Of a stretch of 64,000 nt of DNA, positions 63,406 through 64,000 are shown piece after piece. The notes under the pieces were generated by a model. The model saw only the letters and a list, made by a program, of their open reading frames with translations, was not told where the DNA came from and ran no database searches. The stretch is from JADJNY01 sp046349615 (lineage in GTDB: Bacteria; Planctomycetota; UBA1135; GCA-002686595). Position 1 is the first letter of the stretch, and every line of letters begins with the position of its first letter. Position numbers and translations under genes: made by a program. The stretch is taken from the NCBI GenBank assembly GCA_046349615.1, contig JAXMBZ010000007.1, positions 136,530-200,529 of the forward strand, written 5' to 3'.

Positions 63406-64000
63406 TCAGGGCACGTCGGGCGTGAGGGCGAGGGCGGCGAGGAAGAGCGCGAGCGTGCCGGCGAGTCCGGCCGCGAACGCCCACGGGGCCGCGGCGGCGA
63501 ACGCCGCGCCGAGGACGGACGGCGCGGCGACCGCGAGGAGCGCGAGCACGACCGTCGTAGGACCGAGGCCGCGCGCCTGGAGACGATGCGCGAGGTGGCG
63601 GCGGTCGCCGATCCAGGGGCGGCTCCCGCGCTTCCAGCGCACGACGGAAAGCCGCGCGAGGTCGAGGAGCGGCAGCGCGAGCACGGGCCACGCGCCGGGC
63701 GTCAACGCGACGAGCACGCCGAGGAGGTGGCTCCCCGCGTCGCCGAGGTACGCGAGCGGCGTCGTCGAGCCGTCGGGCGCCGTGCGCCGCAGCCACAGGT
63801 TGAACGGGAGGAAGCCGAGGAGCGGTGCCGCGAGCAGCGGTGAAACGACGCCGAGCCCGAGTGCCGCGAGCGACGTCGCGCACCCGTCCGCGTTGTCGAA
63901 CGTGTTGAAGGCGTTCATCGCGAGGAGCGCGATCGTGCCGCATGCGAGCGCGTGTTCGATCGAGGGCGTCCCGACGACATCGAGTGCGTCGCGCGCGCAC
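63406..64000 (-). CDS. MraY/WecA-like polyprenyl-phosphate sugar-1-phosphate transferase (N-terminus outside window)
   Basis: A membrane transferase of the glycosyltransferase-4 family (WecA/TagO/MraY-like), which attaches a sugar-1-phosphate to undecaprenyl phosphate and starts a surface polymer. The frame continues past the right edge; 197 residues are visible. Motifs are ALLAMNAFNTFDNADG (the catalytic NAxNxxDxxDG), AYLGDAGSHLLG (xMGDxGSxxLG) and RPWIGDRRHLAHRLQARG with the HxxHR-like loop. At least five hydrophobic helices follow. Together with the glycosyltransferases at 26-32 kb it could serve surface-glycan synthesis, but the loci are 30 kb apart. Confidence 0.87.
   Translation of the reverse strand, partial: CARDALDVVGTPSIEHALACGTIALLAMNAFNTFDNADGCATSLAALGLGVVSPLLAAPLLGFLPFNLWLRRTAPDGSTTPLAYLGDAGSHLLGVLVALTPGAWPVLALPLLDLARLSVVRWKRGSRPWIGDRRHLAHRLQARGLGPTTVVLALLAVAAPSVLGAAFAAAAPWAFAAGLAGTLALFLAALALTPDVP

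Overview
This is a 64 kb piece of a very GC-rich bacterial chromosome, densely packed and with third codon positions almost all G or C. It most likely comes from a deep-branching planctomycete. The support is: long extracellular proteins with the C-terminal modules typical of that group (14354-16599, 32389-34887), DUF1570/DUF1080 proteins, an ECF sigma factor fused to a membrane-anchored extension, TolB-like lipoproteins and OPT-type transporters. No rRNA, tRNA, CRISPR array or complete insertion sequence was seen. The genes at both ends are cut by the window.

Layout. 1-1.5 kb: a minus-strand operon with two small sulfite-oxidase-fold proteins and a sirtuin. 1.6-5.9 kb: an SRPBCC protein, then the proteostasis operon tig-clpP-clpX. 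6-12 kb: the ECF sigma fusion, convergent with a large secreted TPR/DUF1570/DUF1080/thioredoxin-like protein. 12-16.6 kb: a DHH phosphoesterase with rlmN, then two secreted DNRLRE proteins. 16.7-19.4 kb: lysine 6-transaminase with a degenerate aldehyde-dehydrogenase-like protein. 19.4-26.3 kb: rnpA-yidD, a beta-propeller lipoprotein, an M28 peptidase, a YfhO-like protein, a MITE-like palindrome and an MBL hydrolase. 26.3-32.2 kb: four glycosyltransferase genes, minus strand, for a surface glycan. 32.4-40.7 kb: a large secreted protein, two OPT transporters and an NHL-type lipoprotein. 40.9-42.9 kb: a TerB-like gene, then a small accessory patch holding an orphan gene and an MNT/HEPN toxin-antitoxin pair. 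42.9-47.5 kb: the prkA-yeaH-spoVR stress operon. 47.7-51.7 kb: an M28 lipoprotein and two M14-like proteins. 52-58.9 kb: nrdR, an NrdD-like protein and smc. 59-64 kb: mnmE, yidC, a metallophosphoesterase and a truncated MraY/WecA-like transferase.

How it fits together. Most of the window is housekeeping: protein folding and degradation, RNA modification, membrane insertion and chromosome segregation. Between these sit envelope and surface functions (glycosyltransferases, secreted proteins, transporters). Many genes are coupled through GTGA or ATGA stop/start overlaps. Several single genes have a TANNNT -10-like hexamer only 6-9 nt before the start codon and no Shine-Dalgarno sequence, which suggests leaderless transcripts.

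Most unusual points: a perfect 103-bp copy of the spoVR 3' end beside the MNT/HEPN module; a 162-bp palindromic element sitting exactly at a stop codon with a TGA target duplication; an NrdD-like protein without a glycyl-radical domain behind a visible NrdR box; and several family members that have lost catalytic residues (ALDH, M14 and molybdopterin folds).
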